From Bacteroidia bacterium (GTDB lineage: Bacteria; Bacteroidota; Bacteroidia; SpSt-205): a DNA stretch of 64,000 nucleotides. The notes under the pieces are model-generated. The model searched no databases. It worked only from the letters and a program-made list of their open reading frames with translations, and was not told where the DNA came from. The translations under genes were made by a program, and so were the position numbers. The stretch spans positions 124,001 to 188,000 of the forward strand of contig JAOAHZ010000002.1 of the NCBI GenBank assembly GCA_026414975.1. Direction: 5' to 3'. Positions 10,401 to 18,782 of the stretch are shown here, in pieces (the first letter of the stretch is position 1; the number at the start of each line of letters is the position of its first letter).

Positions 10401-11044
10401 AAAAGCAGCGTATCACGCCACAGAGCCCATAAACCACAGGTATCTTCTATGAGAGCAGGGGCTGATTGAGCCCGAAGCTCCTCCGGCAGGCGAATCTCCT
10501 CCACTCGAAGCCCATCCCATCGCATGACCCATTGAGCAGAGCTAGCCCACACATCGCCCCAGCGCCCTATGGCCAACTCTTCAAAATCTCGTCCATGCCA
10601 ACCCCATAATTTCATCATTCCAGACTTTACTCTGCTCTGGACAAAAAAGGCTACCTGAGCCAGCTCTACACGCTGTACGTTGGAGAAAGCTGTAAGAGGA
10701 TGCGCAAAGCGAAGGAAGGCGGAGGTAACCTTATCCCTCCTAAGGGGGATAGCACGACGCATGATCACCTCAGGATACCGCACGCTAACTGTCTCTACCG
10801 ATGCGGGTATCTGCAAACGCAGAGGTGTCGGGATAACCTCGGACTTGTTTATCGTCTCAAGTCGTCGCAACGGCTCTTCGCCAAGATTTATAGGCTCGTA
10901 TAGCTCAGTATATGCATTAGAGTAGATATCTGAGTAGGCACGGAGCACCTTTATCGCAAAGTACGCCAAAAGCCCGACCACTAACCCAATGAGACCTATT
11001 GAGATCCATCCAATCCTAACAAGTACGCGTCTAAGACGACGCAC
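7424..11044 (-). CDS. Membrane sensor with beta-propeller, Y_Y_Y domain and SpoIIE-type PP2C phosphatase
   Basis: A 1206-residue one-protein signalling device. It begins with a membrane anchor (IGWISIGLIGLVVGLLAYF), continues with a long repeat region rich in W and G typical of sensor beta-propellers (about residues 120-690), a Y_Y_Y-like beta-sandwich (EYQYRLKGQSDGWSKP), a second membrane helix (LAYLTYALLIGGGITLYV), a coiled coil (about 885-945), and a C-terminal PP2C/SpoIIE domain with RDIVSGDVYWF, AADCTGHGVPGAFMS and FSTDGYTDQ, where the metal-binding Asp residues are kept. Expected to sense something in the periplasm and dephosphorylate a serine or threonine target such as an anti-sigma antagonist. 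It starts with GTG at 11044, 5 nt after TACTTTTG. No partner kinase is next to it. Confidence 0.88.
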   Translation of the reverse strand: MRRLRRVLVRIGWISIGLIGLVVGLLAYFAIKVLRAYSDIYSNAYTELYEPINLGEEPLRRLETINKSEVIPTPLRLQIPASVETVSVRYPEVIMRRAIPLRRDKVTSAFLRFAHPLTAFSNVQRVELAQVAFFVQSRVKSGMMKLWGWHGRDFEELAIGRWGDVWASSAQWVMRWDGLRVEEIRLPEELRAQSAPALIEDTCGLWALWRDTLLFYDGFGWYGKKPHAPLVRSVSAPSGGFIASAGWGEEISWYTRDSLYIIRLRGLRVLPAGWIGENLGALFESSTGQGLLLWSNGQTLLLMSQKPLWRDRSSVLIGEGQGKVLFASDEGTFLYEAGSLYRIGDPLPVQMRHLAVSSQDYVVAESRASSAYLDPGGRWRLETLVEEVRENLTRVGLYGELWRFRSYGIGEALLAILRDDLIEPLELPFQEKVLDFLCQGDSLWVLTQAGQLWLCDGKRWHKLKFPYPFRGAKLFWDATESALWVMGAHPLVCWRDGSWKIYDIDSVSGLARTESGALWLLRNGRLYLGGKYSGFKLSKIQFIGTGPENQLWIVADSGVYLLRGDELWKVKAGAYRALAIDSEGRLWVEPEDAKGQGVVGLGPNFPSDQNLKVASFYIGPSSGLQKALYAIGGRDTLWWQAQDNQLLGLQVSRIRQETKKITFLGISAHLLYSPQASYISLPVPFAVSQTERGKWRDKTGLFLLAEGGLYFYREGERTHPLPPRLRVKWRKQEIPFTIGALNQFAEEEQVELGTISSLEESKNSTPLETALKGARGRWPNVTMAPFEISYFAQDITFTFAPVGQLVESPFVEYQYRLKGQSDGWSKPSSEGKAFFYRLSEGSYTLEVRQRRMGGPWSQSTEWSFYVKPPPWRTPLAYLTYALLIGGGITLYVRYRTRALRRRAAELQQEVDKATLAIRAQNEALQAANKELAAQRDLIESQRQGLIDSLTYAQRIQRALIPPFGALSRFFPESFILFLPRDIVSGDVYWFHAPKADDSELLLLAADCTGHGVPGAFMSLLTLSLLERAVNDVPERTPSVLLDRLSSQIIRMLNPEGGEEIRDGFEGVLCRFMRREGGWILEYAAARRACWLVRQTEVMELPKDPIPVGLSGIPALRGVSFMNRQVELEPGDWLYFSTDGYTDQLGGEEVRRFGTKRFRSLLQELSRLPSQTQREKLYETFESWCIQGNMPQIDDVLVIGIQIPKVA

Positions 11045-11049
11045 GTGAG

Positions 11050-11057
11050 CAAAAGTA
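11050..11057 (-). promoter_or_regulatory. -7 box TACTTTTG of the SpoIIE-type phosphatase gene
   Basis: Minus-strand TACTTTTG, 5 nt before the GTG start at 11044. It supports GTG as the true start. Confidence 0.6.
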
Positions 11058-11111
11058 AGGGGTTTAAGCCTACGACCAGGTCTGAGTTGATTTAGCGGCC
11101 TCTACCCACCT

Positions 11112-12401
11112 CTATTCCTCTCTACATTGAGCGCCAAGCCCTTCTAACTCTCTCCAGTAGCCCGGAAAAGACTTAATCACACAACGCGGATGGGTAATGG
11201 TTACCATCTCACAACGAGCTGCCAACAAACTAAGAGCCATAGCCAAGCGATGATCGCCATAGCTCTCAAATACAGGCGGCTCCACGGGGAGGCGCGGAGC
11301 TGGTTGGATAACGAGAGCATCACTCTTTATGGCGAGGTGGGCGCCGACCTTAGAGAGCTCCATAACTAAGGCTTGAAGGCGGTCTGTCTCCTTATACGGC
11401 AAAGTATGCACACCCCTGAGGCAAGAAGGGGAGTTCGCCATAGCGGCAACTACAGCTAAGACAAGAGCAGAGTCTGGATAGTCCCTAACATCCACTTCTA
11501 TGCCTTGAAGGGGGACGCCTTTAGGAGCTACCCGAAGGCCTCCCGCTACTGGAGTAAGGGTGTAGTTCCACTCTAAAGCAGAGAATAGACGAGCTTCAGG
11601 CTGCAAGCTGTCCAACGAAAGCGGGAGAACTCCTTCAAAAGCCTCCAAGGCAGCTAAGCCAAAAAAGACAGCCGCTGCACTCCAATCTCGTTCCCCGTAG
11701 AAAACATAAGAGGAATAGGGAGCAGACTTAGCTACAAGCTGCCAGCCTACTTCAGTGAACTGCCAGGTCCAGCCAGCACGCATGAGAAGCTGCTGCGTCA
11801 TCTCTCCATAAGCCTTAGTAGCTGGGGTTTCGGCTAACTCATAAATTACTGTCCCCTCATCCAAACCAGGTGCCATTAGCATAAGGGCAGATAGAAACTG
11901 ACTACTGACTGCACTATCTATGCGGAAAGCACAGGGACGCCAAGTGGGGTTCCCCTCTATGCCGATAGGGTAAGTATGGGGAGCGAGCCGAACTTTAGCT
12001 CCCGCTTCATAAAGGCTCTGAAGGAGAGGTTGAATGGGACGACGCTGCAGAGACGGAGCTGCCTGAACCCGAGCCGAAAGCGGTAGTCGCGCCAAAAGCG
12101 GCAAAAGAAACCTTAGGGTAGTACCTCCTTCTCCAACATAGAGCTGCACCGAACTGGGATATTTGGATGGGGGAAAAAATCGCCACTCCGATCCCACCCG
12201 AGCCGCCACATACCCTATTTCCTTAAGGGCTTCTACCAGAAAGTGTGTATCGTCCCCAGCCGATAGGCCCTCTACCGAAAAAGGTACTCCCGTATGAGCC
12301 CCTAAGATAAGCTGCCTGTTGCTCAGGCTCTTGCTATAAGGCAAAGATACAGAGCCGCTTAGCCGCCTTTTAGGCAGCTTTACACGGATTATCCCTCTCA
12401 T
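11112..12401 (-). CDS. aroA: 3-phosphoshikimate 1-carboxyvinyltransferase (EPSP synthase)
   Basis: Cytosolic shikimate-pathway enzyme that joins PEP to shikimate-3-phosphate. Motifs: PYSKSLSNRQLILGA at the N-terminus (Lys and Ser substrate contacts), GEGGTTLRFLLP for the PEP loop (the family usually reads GNAGTA.R, so this loop is somewhat divergent), DYPDSALVLA with the catalytic Asp, YKETDRL, and SYGDHRLAMALSLLA near the end. 429 residues, typical. The ATG overlaps the aroB stop as ATGA, so aroB-aroA form one transcript. Confidence 0.94.
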   Translation of the reverse strand: MRGIIRVKLPKRRLSGSVSLPYSKSLSNRQLILGAHTGVPFSVEGLSAGDDTHFLVEALKEIGYVAARVGSEWRFFPPSKYPSSVQLYVGEGGTTLRFLLPLLARLPLSARVQAAPSLQRRPIQPLLQSLYEAGAKVRLAPHTYPIGIEGNPTWRPCAFRIDSAVSSQFLSALMLMAPGLDEGTVIYELAETPATKAYGEMTQQLLMRAGWTWQFTEVGWQLVAKSAPYSSYVFYGERDWSAAAVFFGLAALEAFEGVLPLSLDSLQPEARLFSALEWNYTLTPVAGGLRVAPKGVPLQGIEVDVRDYPDSALVLAVVAAMANSPSCLRGVHTLPYKETDRLQALVMELSKVGAHLAIKSDALVIQPAPRLPVEPPVFESYGDHRLAMALSLLAARCEMVTITHPRCVIKSFPGYWRELEGLGAQCREE

Positions 12402-13279
12402 ACAGCGACCAAAGCTTGATAGAGGCGAACGCTTGCCTTGAGAGCCTGTATAGAGACAGGAACAAGTTGAACCTTTCCTATCTCAACCAGCAAAGGTAAA
12501 AAAATTTGTCCATTGCGCACCTTTTTATCCTGAAGTAGGATTTTCTCCCAAGCACTCCAAGTGAAAGTAGGTAGAGGTAGCATAAGGGCTTCAGCTCGCA
12601 GTTTGGAGAGAATAGCCTCTGCAACGGCTTTTGGGAGCCGATTCGTCTGGGCGCTAAGCAAAATCTCTTGGATGAGACCCATAGCTACGGCCTCCCCGTG
12701 CAGGAGAGGAGCTTGGGTGCGGAGGGAAAGAGACTCCCACACATGTCCCAAGGTATGCCCCAAGTTGAGAGCCTGGCGGATACCTTGCTCTTCCCTCGGG
12801 TCTTGTTCCACATAACGCATTTTGATGGATACCAGCCGTTGGAGGAGCTCTACAGAGGGTATGGTTGAGAAGGAGAGGGATTGTAAGTGAGACCACAAAC
12901 TCTGGTCGGATAGGAGAGCTTGCTTGTAGCATTCCACCCATCCAGCGCGCAGCTCCCTGGGCGGCAGAGTACGGAGAAAGTCAGGCGCCACCCAGACAGC
13001 TTGAGGGTCGGCGTAAGTGCCTATGAGATTCTTGCCTTGACGGAAATTTAGCCCTACCTTTCCGCCAAAAGCCGCATCCACCTGGGCAATCAAGGTCGTC
13101 GGGACGCTAATGAAAGGGGTACCTCGCTTCCAAGTCGCCGCTGCAAATCCTCCCACATCTAAGACGCTACCCCCTCCTATTAGCAAAACGGTTTGTCCTT
13201 TATCTACCCTATACTGCCAGAGCTTCTTCCAGAGGCGGCGCAGGGCAGGTAGAGTTTTGACCTCTTCACCGCCTGCCAC
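12398..13279 (-). CDS. aroB: 3-dehydroquinate synthase (true start upstream of the called GTG)
   Basis: Shikimate-pathway enzyme that cyclises DAHP to 3-dehydroquinate using NAD and a metal. Motifs: GGGSVLDVGGFAAATW (NAD loop), VPTTLIAQVDAAFGGK, LNLGHTLGHVWES and LLHGEAVAMG (metal-binding His). The GTG at 13279 used by the track leaves only 293 residues, about 50 fewer than the family. The same frame is open further upstream and encodes a sensible N-terminus (FALAICDGKVYANWKPLI), reaching back to about 13420-13426 where it meets the etfA stop. No ATG, GTG or TTG occurs in frame there; an AGGAG lies just ahead. The probable protein is about 340 residues with a near-cognate start, or the sequence has an error. 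Confidence 0.9.
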   Translation of the reverse strand: MAGGEEVKTLPALRRLWKKLWQYRVDKGQTVLLIGGGSVLDVGGFAAATWKRGTPFISVPTTLIAQVDAAFGGKVGLNFRQGKNLIGTYADPQAVWVAPDFLRTLPPRELRAGWVECYKQALLSDQSLWSHLQSLSFSTIPSVELLQRLVSIKMRYVEQDPREEQGIRQALNLGHTLGHVWESLSLRTQAPLLHGEAVAMGLIQEILLSAQTNRLPKAVAEAILSKLRAEALMLPLPTFTWSAWEKILLQDKKVRNGQIFLPLLVEIGKVQLVPVSIQALKASVRLYQALVAV

Positions 13280-13415
13280 CGTGATAAGAGGCGCTTCACC
13301 AGATAGGGAATCTATGAGGGGTTTCCAGTTCGCATAAACCTTTCCATCACAGATAGCCAGGGCGAAGCGATGGCGCTGAGCCTCTTGTAAGAGAGCTTCG
13401 CTGGAGGAGAAGTAC

Positions 13416-14408
13416 TCAGTGAGCGTGTTGCTCCTTATATCGGCGGATGGCTTCAGTCAGGCGCGGTACGACTTCAAAGGCATCTCCAACGATCCCGTAG
13501 TCAGCTACCTTGAAAAACGGGGCCTCTGGGTCATTATTGATGACCACGATATTTTTGGAAGAAGCGACACCTGCCAAATGCTGGATGGCTCCTGAGATGC
13601 CAATGGCAACATAAAGGTTGGGTGATATCTGAATACCAGTTTGGCCGACATGCTCATGATGGGGACGCCATCCGACATCAGCCACCGGTTTAGAGCAGGC
13701 GGTCGCTGCCCCGAGTACCTGAGCCAGCTCTTCTATTATGCCCCAGTTTTCGGGTCCTTTGAGCCCTCGCCCAGCTGAGACGACTACCTCAGCTTCGGTA
13801 AGGGGTATCTTATCCGTAGCGATTTTCTCAATGCCTATTACCTTCAAGCGAAGGTCTTCTGGCTTAGGCTTGAAACTAAACTCTTCCTCAGTAGCGGTTT
13901 TAGGCTTTTTCTCAGGGACAAAAGCACTGGCCTTGACCGTTATGATTAGGGGCAAGTGGGCTGAGCGAACCCACTCTATGCCCTTGTTGGAGTAGGCGAT
14001 CCGTCTGGCCATGAAGCCCTCCTCGGTTTTTTCAGGTACGGTAGTGGCCCCAGATATAAGGGCCGCATCAGCCCAGATGCTTAGCATAGGAGCGATAGCC
14101 CGACCATCATAGCTTTGCGGCAAAACAGCATACGATGCGTTTTTCTCTCGCATAAGTACGGCTAATGCCCGAGCGTACGCATTAGGAGAAAAGTTGGCGA
14201 ATTCGGGGGCCACTACTTTGATGACTTTATCCGCTCCGTACTCACCGAGGATTGACAGGGCGTCTTTAGGCGGTTCATGAGCGATGACGACGGCCCACAC
14301 TGGCAGGCCCAAACTATCCGCCCATCGGTGAGCTGCGGTGAGGGCTTCTAAGGTTGGCTTCTTGAATCGGTCCTCTTTCAGTTCGGCCCAAACGACTATG
14401 GCGCTCAT
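13416..14408 (-). CDS. etfA: Electron transfer flavoprotein subunit alpha
   Basis: The FAD-binding subunit of the ETF heterodimer, which takes electrons from acyl-CoA dehydrogenases and passes them on to the membrane chain. The C-terminal FAD domain is clear: [12 protein letters not shown], then [20 protein letters not shown] and [20 protein letters not shown]. 330 residues, normal. Its ATG overlaps the etfB stop by 4 nt (ATGA), so the pair is translated together. The 3' end overlaps the open aroB frame. Confidence 0.95.
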   Translation of the reverse strand: MSAIVVWAELKEDRFKKPTLEALTAAHRWADSLGLPVWAVVIAHEPPKDALSILGEYGADKVIKVVAPEFANFSPNAYARALAVLMREKNASYAVLPQSYDGRAIAPMLSIWADAALISGATTVPEKTEEGFMARRIAYSNKGIEWVRSAHLPLIITVKASAFVPEKKPKTATEEEFSFKPKPEDLRLKVIGIEKIATDKIPLTEAEVVVSAGRGLKGPENWGIIEELAQVLGAATACSKPVADVGWRPHHEHVGQTGIQISPNLYVAIGISGAIQHLAGVASSKNIVVINNDPEAPFFKVADYGIVGDAFEVVPRLTEAIRRYKEQHAH

Positions 14409-15163
14409 ATGAGTCCCTTATTAGCAAGTTCCTTGACCAAGTCTTCCACCCTATCGGGATCAATCTTTTTGAAGCTGCCTCTGGGTGGAGGCGGCTCATG
14501 GCGTACCGTGAAGACTCGGGGCGAGACGCTAACCGGCGCCAAGACATGAAGGGGCTTTGATTTAGCCTGCATGATACCCCGCACATTGGGAATGCGCCAT
14601 TCAGCTAACCCCTTTTGAGCACTCAACACCAAGGGCAGCGGTGATTCTATCAATTCCTTTCCTCCCGTGATTTCGCGGGTCAGTTTCGCCGTACCATTCA
14701 TCAGCTCTATGCTAGTCGCAAAAGAGACAAAGGGCAGGTCTAAGAGAGCTGCTACCATCCCCGCTACCTGAGAGCCGTTGTAGTCAATGGATTCTTTTCC
14801 AAAGAAGAGCAAGTCGAAACCCTTGTCTCTGGCGAAGGCGGCTATTTGATTAGCGGCAAAAAAGGCATCTACGGGCTCGGCATCTATGCGTACAGCTTCA
14901 TCCAACCCTAGGGCTAAGGCTTTTCGGAGATTGGCATCTACATTGTCTGTGGAGGAAGCCCCATTTTTCCCGACACAGAGAACGGTTACATGGGTATTGG
15001 AGGGGTCTTTCTCTTTCAGCTCCGCCGCTCGAGCTAAGACAAAATCATCGTACGGATTGATGACAAAAGTAACGCCCGTGCGATCTAAGGCTCGGCCGTC
15101 TGAAGTGAATTGAATTCGCGTCGTCGTGTCTGGGACGTGGCTGATGCAGCAGAGGATTTTCAT
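14405..15163 (-). CDS. etfB: Electron transfer flavoprotein subunit beta
   Basis: The AMP-binding subunit partner of EtfA. The true start is the ATG at 15163 (MKILCCISHVPDTTTRIQF, the family N-terminus); the track start at 15280 adds 39 residues with no family resemblance. The body contains INPYDDFVLARAAELKE and DLLFFGKESIDYNGSQV (typical of the beta subunit), and the end holds the recognition-loop region ITGGKELIESPLPLVL. About 252 residues. A weak T-rich box (TGTTTTTTTG) lies 7 nt upstream of this ATG. Divergent from the T9SS beta-helix gene. Confidence 0.94.
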   Translation of the reverse strand: MKILCCISHVPDTTTRIQFTSDGRALDRTGVTFVINPYDDFVLARAAELKEKDPSNTHVTVLCVGKNGASSTDNVDANLRKALALGLDEAVRIDAEPVDAFFAANQIAAFARDKGFDLLFFGKESIDYNGSQVAGMVAALLDLPFVSFATSIELMNGTAKLTREITGGKELIESPLPLVLSAQKGLAEWRIPNVRGIMQAKSKPLHVLAPVSVSPRVFTVRHEPPPPRGSFKKIDPDRVEDLVKELANKGLI

Positions 15164-15308
15164 CTCAGTGCAAAAAAACAAAAACCTCCTCGCTCGCGGC
15201 TCTTCTGTAGATCTCGGCCCTAAGAGAGACCCATCAACCCATATAGAATACCCTTCGGCCAAGGATAAGGATGCCTCCATCCTCGCAAAAAGAACCCCGA
15301 GGGTAAGG

Positions 15309-15316
15309 TATATTTG
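15309..15316 (+). promoter_or_regulatory. -7 box TATATTTG of the T9SS beta-helix gene
   Basis: TATATTTG, 4 nt before an in-frame GTG at 15321 that begins a clear signal peptide. This decides the start. Confidence 0.6.
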
Positions 15317-15320
15317 TATC

Positions 15321-18300
15321 GTGCCTAAGAGGTTCTTCGGATTTGTGCTGCTTCTATGGGCTCAGCCAATGAATGGAACCTACTTTATCAATGGCTTGAA
15401 TGACCCACCTAATCGTCAGTACGCTACCATTCAAGACGCTCTGAACGACTTAGCGGCTCGGGGAGCCCAAGATCAAGTCTGGCTGCGTGTCGTTCATCCG
15501 TATGACCCTGTCCTTGAACCTGCAACGATTCGAGTGCGTCCCTACGCTTGCCAGAACTGCGATGTCGTTTTGATGGTGGATACACCGATAACCATAGCTA
15601 AGTCGCCTCCAGCTGAGTGGTGGTTGGGACAGTTTGTGCTGAGAATCCAAGGGGGAGTTCAGCGATTCACCCTCAATGGACGCGGCCGACTCACTCTCAA
15701 ATGCCTGACTGATACAACAGCTTTCATGGGGGTTGTGGGCCTTCTCACCTCTACGGCTGGCGGAATCAGCAACATCCGCATAGATAGCTGCATTATAGAA
15801 GGGCGCTCCCGAGAAAAAACCTCAGTCGCCATCTACATCGGCGACAGCGCAGGACCTATTATGCGTCCTGTATCGGCTAATGTGAATCAAATCACCATCT
15901 CAGCTTGTACGCTTCGTTCCACAAAGTATGGCGCCGTTTTCTTAGCTGGTGGATGGGGCCCCCTCAACCAGATTACCCTCTATCGCTGTGTAATCGGCTA
16001 CCCCACTACTAACTTAGCCCAAGCTGATTCAAGCTGGTACGAGGCGGGTGTATTCGCTCAGTTCGCTACAAACCTCACTATAGACTCCACCCTGATAGAA
16101 GGCTCCTGGCACACAGGACCTAAAACGCCCATCGGCATCCACGTAGACCGCTGCAACAATGTTTATATTCGTAGAAACACCATCCGAAACCTGCGTAGTC
16201 TCTCTGAAGAGGGCTTTGGTGCTATAGGCATACGCTGCATTCGACAGCCTGCCTTTGGTGCTGCTCCTCATTTCATAGAAAATAACTTTATCGCTGGGCT
16301 ATTAGGCTCTGCAGATGAGACGCTACCAGGCAGCAGCAACTATGCCGTAGCGGGCATTCTTTTAGAGAGCTTAGCTCCCGACCCCTCTGCAACCTTTACC
16401 CTGCGACACAATACCATCCATCTTTACGGCAATGCAGAAAGTGCTGCTTCTTGGGCAAAGGACGGGTTTTCAGCAGGGGTGATTTTGGGGTCTAACATTC
16501 GGGGGGGGGTTGAGCTATCTAATAACCTCATCCAGAATACCCTCCATCTGCGCAGTCTGGCTGCGCCCGATGCTAAGGAGACCTGTGCTTTAGTCTTCTG
16601 GGATACGCTAAGTCGCCTACAATGGAACACCTTCACCTTTCGCCACAACTTTTATTACTTGGAAGGGGAAGCGCCAGAGCGGACTTTTTTGGCGCGCATA
16701 GGAGCCTCGTCGGAAAGACGCTCGGTAGGCAGCCTAGCTGAGTGGCGCACTCTTACGAATTTAGACCTCAGTTCTCAGTGGGGCATTGCGGGAGGGGCCC
16801 CCTTTGTTTCTCCAGAGATGCCTCATATTCAGCCGAATCTACCTTGGAATGGCATCAACTCAGCCTATGCGCCACCTCTTACCTTAGAAGATATAGAGGG
16901 AGACTCCCGTCCTCAAAGTGGACCGAACGATCCTGGCACAGCCCCCGACATAGGAGCTGACGAACTAAGCGGAACCGTTCTACCGTGTCCAATCCCAGCG
17001 AGCCAACCCCTCAGCGCTTCAGCTCTTTCAGGGCTCGTCGGCGAAAAAATAGACATAACTGTTTCTAACCCTTCCGCCCTTGCCGGAGAGCTTTTCTTAG
17101 CATGGACAGTGGATGGTAGGCAAACTTGGCATACCCTATCCATTCAACCCCAGATTCTACCTTGGCGTTTTCCTTTACCAGAACCCCCTACCTTCCCCGG
17201 TCAAGTGGAGCTGAGGCTCGTAGCTTTACCTCCACCAGGGTGCCCGGGCAGTCCAGATAGCTCAGCTCCTCTGTACCTATCTATAACTGACAGACCCGGA
17301 AATCGCCCTGCCAACGCCATACCTCTTTCTCTGTCTTCTAACGGAGCAGGCCTTTGGAGCATTTCTCATACCGATTCTATCTCAGGCCCGGGCCTTACAG
17401 ATGTATACAGCCCGAGAAACCATCCTTCCGCTAGCCTCTCTAAAGAGCTTTTTTTCCGCATCACCCTCCCTGAGTGCATAGACTCATTGGACATAGACCT
17501 ATGTAGCGCTCTCACCGATTTTGACTCGCGCCTTCACTTGGTAGGCAACTTGGATACTATTACCGACAGAGACCAAGGGCCCCGTCTGGACTGCTCTCCT
17601 AACTCTATACCCGCTAGTTTCACCTCTCGGATAGTCGCCATGGGCAATAGCCAACGCGATCTTCCAGCCAGAGAGGACTTCACTCAACCTGCCCGACCCA
17701 AGCTGCCTTTAGCTCCTGGCAGTAGCTTTTTCGTAGTTGTGGAGGGCGAGACGCCCTTAGATATAGGAAAGTTCATCCTATCGGTGAAAGCCTATAAACT
17801 TCCCCTCTCTAAGCCTGATTTGGGACCTGACCGAAACGCTTGCCTCAGCCCCACGGGTATTCGCCTCAGTGGATTCGTACCCGGCGCTAATGCCTATCAC
17901 TGGTACGTAAATGGGCAACTTCTCTCTGGACAAACCGACTCCTTCATCGTGCTCTTACTACCCTTAGGAACCCACACTATCGTGGTAGAAGCTCGCCGAG
18001 AACCCCTTCAACTATGCGCTCCCCTCCTCACCGCTCGGGATACCCTCCAACTCACCATCATCCCTTCCCTAAATGCTCGTCTGAGATACGGTACTCAAAC
18101 CTTAGATAATGGTGATACCCTCCGCCTCCCCTTCGGAACCCATACGCTCTCAGCCGAAGCCCAAAGCGGAAACACCTCATACATTTGGCGTATTTGGAAT
18201 AGCAGAGGCATCCTAATAGATCAGACCAGCGGCCCTACATACGGACGAGAATGGGGAGAGACAGGCTACTTCTTGATTGAACTCCAAAGCCAAACCCCCG

Positions 18301-18596
18301 AGTGTACCGAGACAGATAGCGTGTGGATAGCCGTAGGGATCCCCTCTGAACCGAATAGCTTGGCTTACCAGAACACTACGACTCGCCTGTACCCCAACCC
18401 CACTTCAGGCATACTCTACATTGAAACCCAAACCGAGCGTAGAGTGTATGTGTATGACCTGGCGGGCAAGCTAATAGAGGCGTATGATCTCCATAGGGGA
18501 GGGATCCATCAGCTTTTTCTGAGCGTACCTGCGGGCAGCTATCTACTGCGCTTTTGGCCCTCGGGATCAAGCATACTTCTACGGATTCAGCCATAG
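15321..18596 (+). CDS. Secreted right-handed beta-helix protein with T9SS type A sorting domain
   Basis: Large exported protein of unknown target. I start it at GTG 15321, which gives the signal peptide MPKRFFGFVLLLWA then Q; the 65 residues ahead of it in the track overlap etfB and carry no signal. Roughly residues 20-560 read as parallel beta-helix coils of the pectin-lyase type (repeated IRIDSCIIEG, INNVYIRRNTIRN-like strands), ending with TAPDIGADELSG, a common end of such domains. Then come immunoglobulin or PKD-like segments, and a C-terminal sorting domain (LYPNPTSGILYIET to the end) that marks export by T9SS and cell-surface attachment. About 1091 residues. Such proteins can be polysaccharide-binding or adhesive; no catalytic residues were recognised. 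Confidence 0.88.
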   Translation: MPKRFFGFVLLLWAQPMNGTYFINGLNDPPNRQYATIQDALNDLAARGAQDQVWLRVVHPYDPVLEPATIRVRPYACQNCDVVLMVDTPITIAKSPPAEWWLGQFVLRIQGGVQRFTLNGRGRLTLKCLTDTTAFMGVVGLLTSTAGGISNIRIDSCIIEGRSREKTSVAIYIGDSAGPIMRPVSANVNQITISACTLRSTKYGAVFLAGGWGPLNQITLYRCVIGYPTTNLAQADSSWYEAGVFAQFATNLTIDSTLIEGSWHTGPKTPIGIHVDRCNNVYIRRNTIRNLRSLSEEGFGAIGIRCIRQPAFGAAPHFIENNFIAGLLGSADETLPGSSNYAVAGILLESLAPDPSATFTLRHNTIHLYGNAESAASWAKDGFSAGVILGSNIRGGVELSNNLIQNTLHLRSLAAPDAKETCALVFWDTLSRLQWNTFTFRHNFYYLEGEAPERTFLARIGASSERRSVGSLAEWRTLTNLDLSSQWGIAGGAPFVSPEMPHIQPNLPWNGINSAYAPPLTLEDIEGDSRPQSGPNDPGTAPDIGADELSGTVLPCPIPASQPLSASALSGLVGEKIDITVSNPSALAGELFLAWTVDGRQTWHTLSIQPQILPWRFPLPEPPTFPGQVELRLVALPPPGCPGSPDSSAPLYLSITDRPGNRPANAIPLSLSSNGAGLWSISHTDSISGPGLTDVYSPRNHPSASLSKELFFRITLPECIDSLDIDLCSALTDFDSRLHLVGNLDTITDRDQGPRLDCSPNSIPASFTSRIVAMGNSQRDLPAREDFTQPARPKLPLAPGSSFFVVVEGETPLDIGKFILSVKAYKLPLSKPDLGPDRNACLSPTGIRLSGFVPGANAYHWYVNGQLLSGQTDSFIVLLLPLGTHTIVVEARREPLQLCAPLLTARDTLQLTIIPSLNARLRYGTQTLDNGDTLRLPFGTHTLSAEAQSGNTSYIWRIWNSRGILIDQTSGPTYGREWGETGYFLIELQSQTPECTETDSVWIAVGIPSEPNSLAYQNTTTRLYPNPTSGILYIETQTERRVYVYDLAGKLIEAYDLHRGGIHQLFLSVPAGSYLLRFWPSGSSILLRIQP

Positions 18597-18782
18597 GAAG
18601 AGGCAGAGAAAGACGATACCCGTTTTTCTCAAAAGCTCTTGCTATTTTTCGCAAGGGGACTTTTCATGGAGAAGGGCCTCGGGGGGTCTTCTTGGTACTC
18701 CCCACTAAGCCTGAGACTCATGCAGCATCCATCCTTCAAGAATCGCCAGCTCGGACAACAAGTAGTCTCCCTCTCCGCGTTC

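Noticed and set aside
15126-15320. N-terminal extension of the T9SS beta-helix protein
   Set aside because: It overlaps etfB, and a signal peptide and promoter box place the start at GTG 15321.
18597-18782. Terminator or small gene between two convergent genes
   Set aside because: The short ORFs there have no family likeness or promoter, and no strong hairpin was found.
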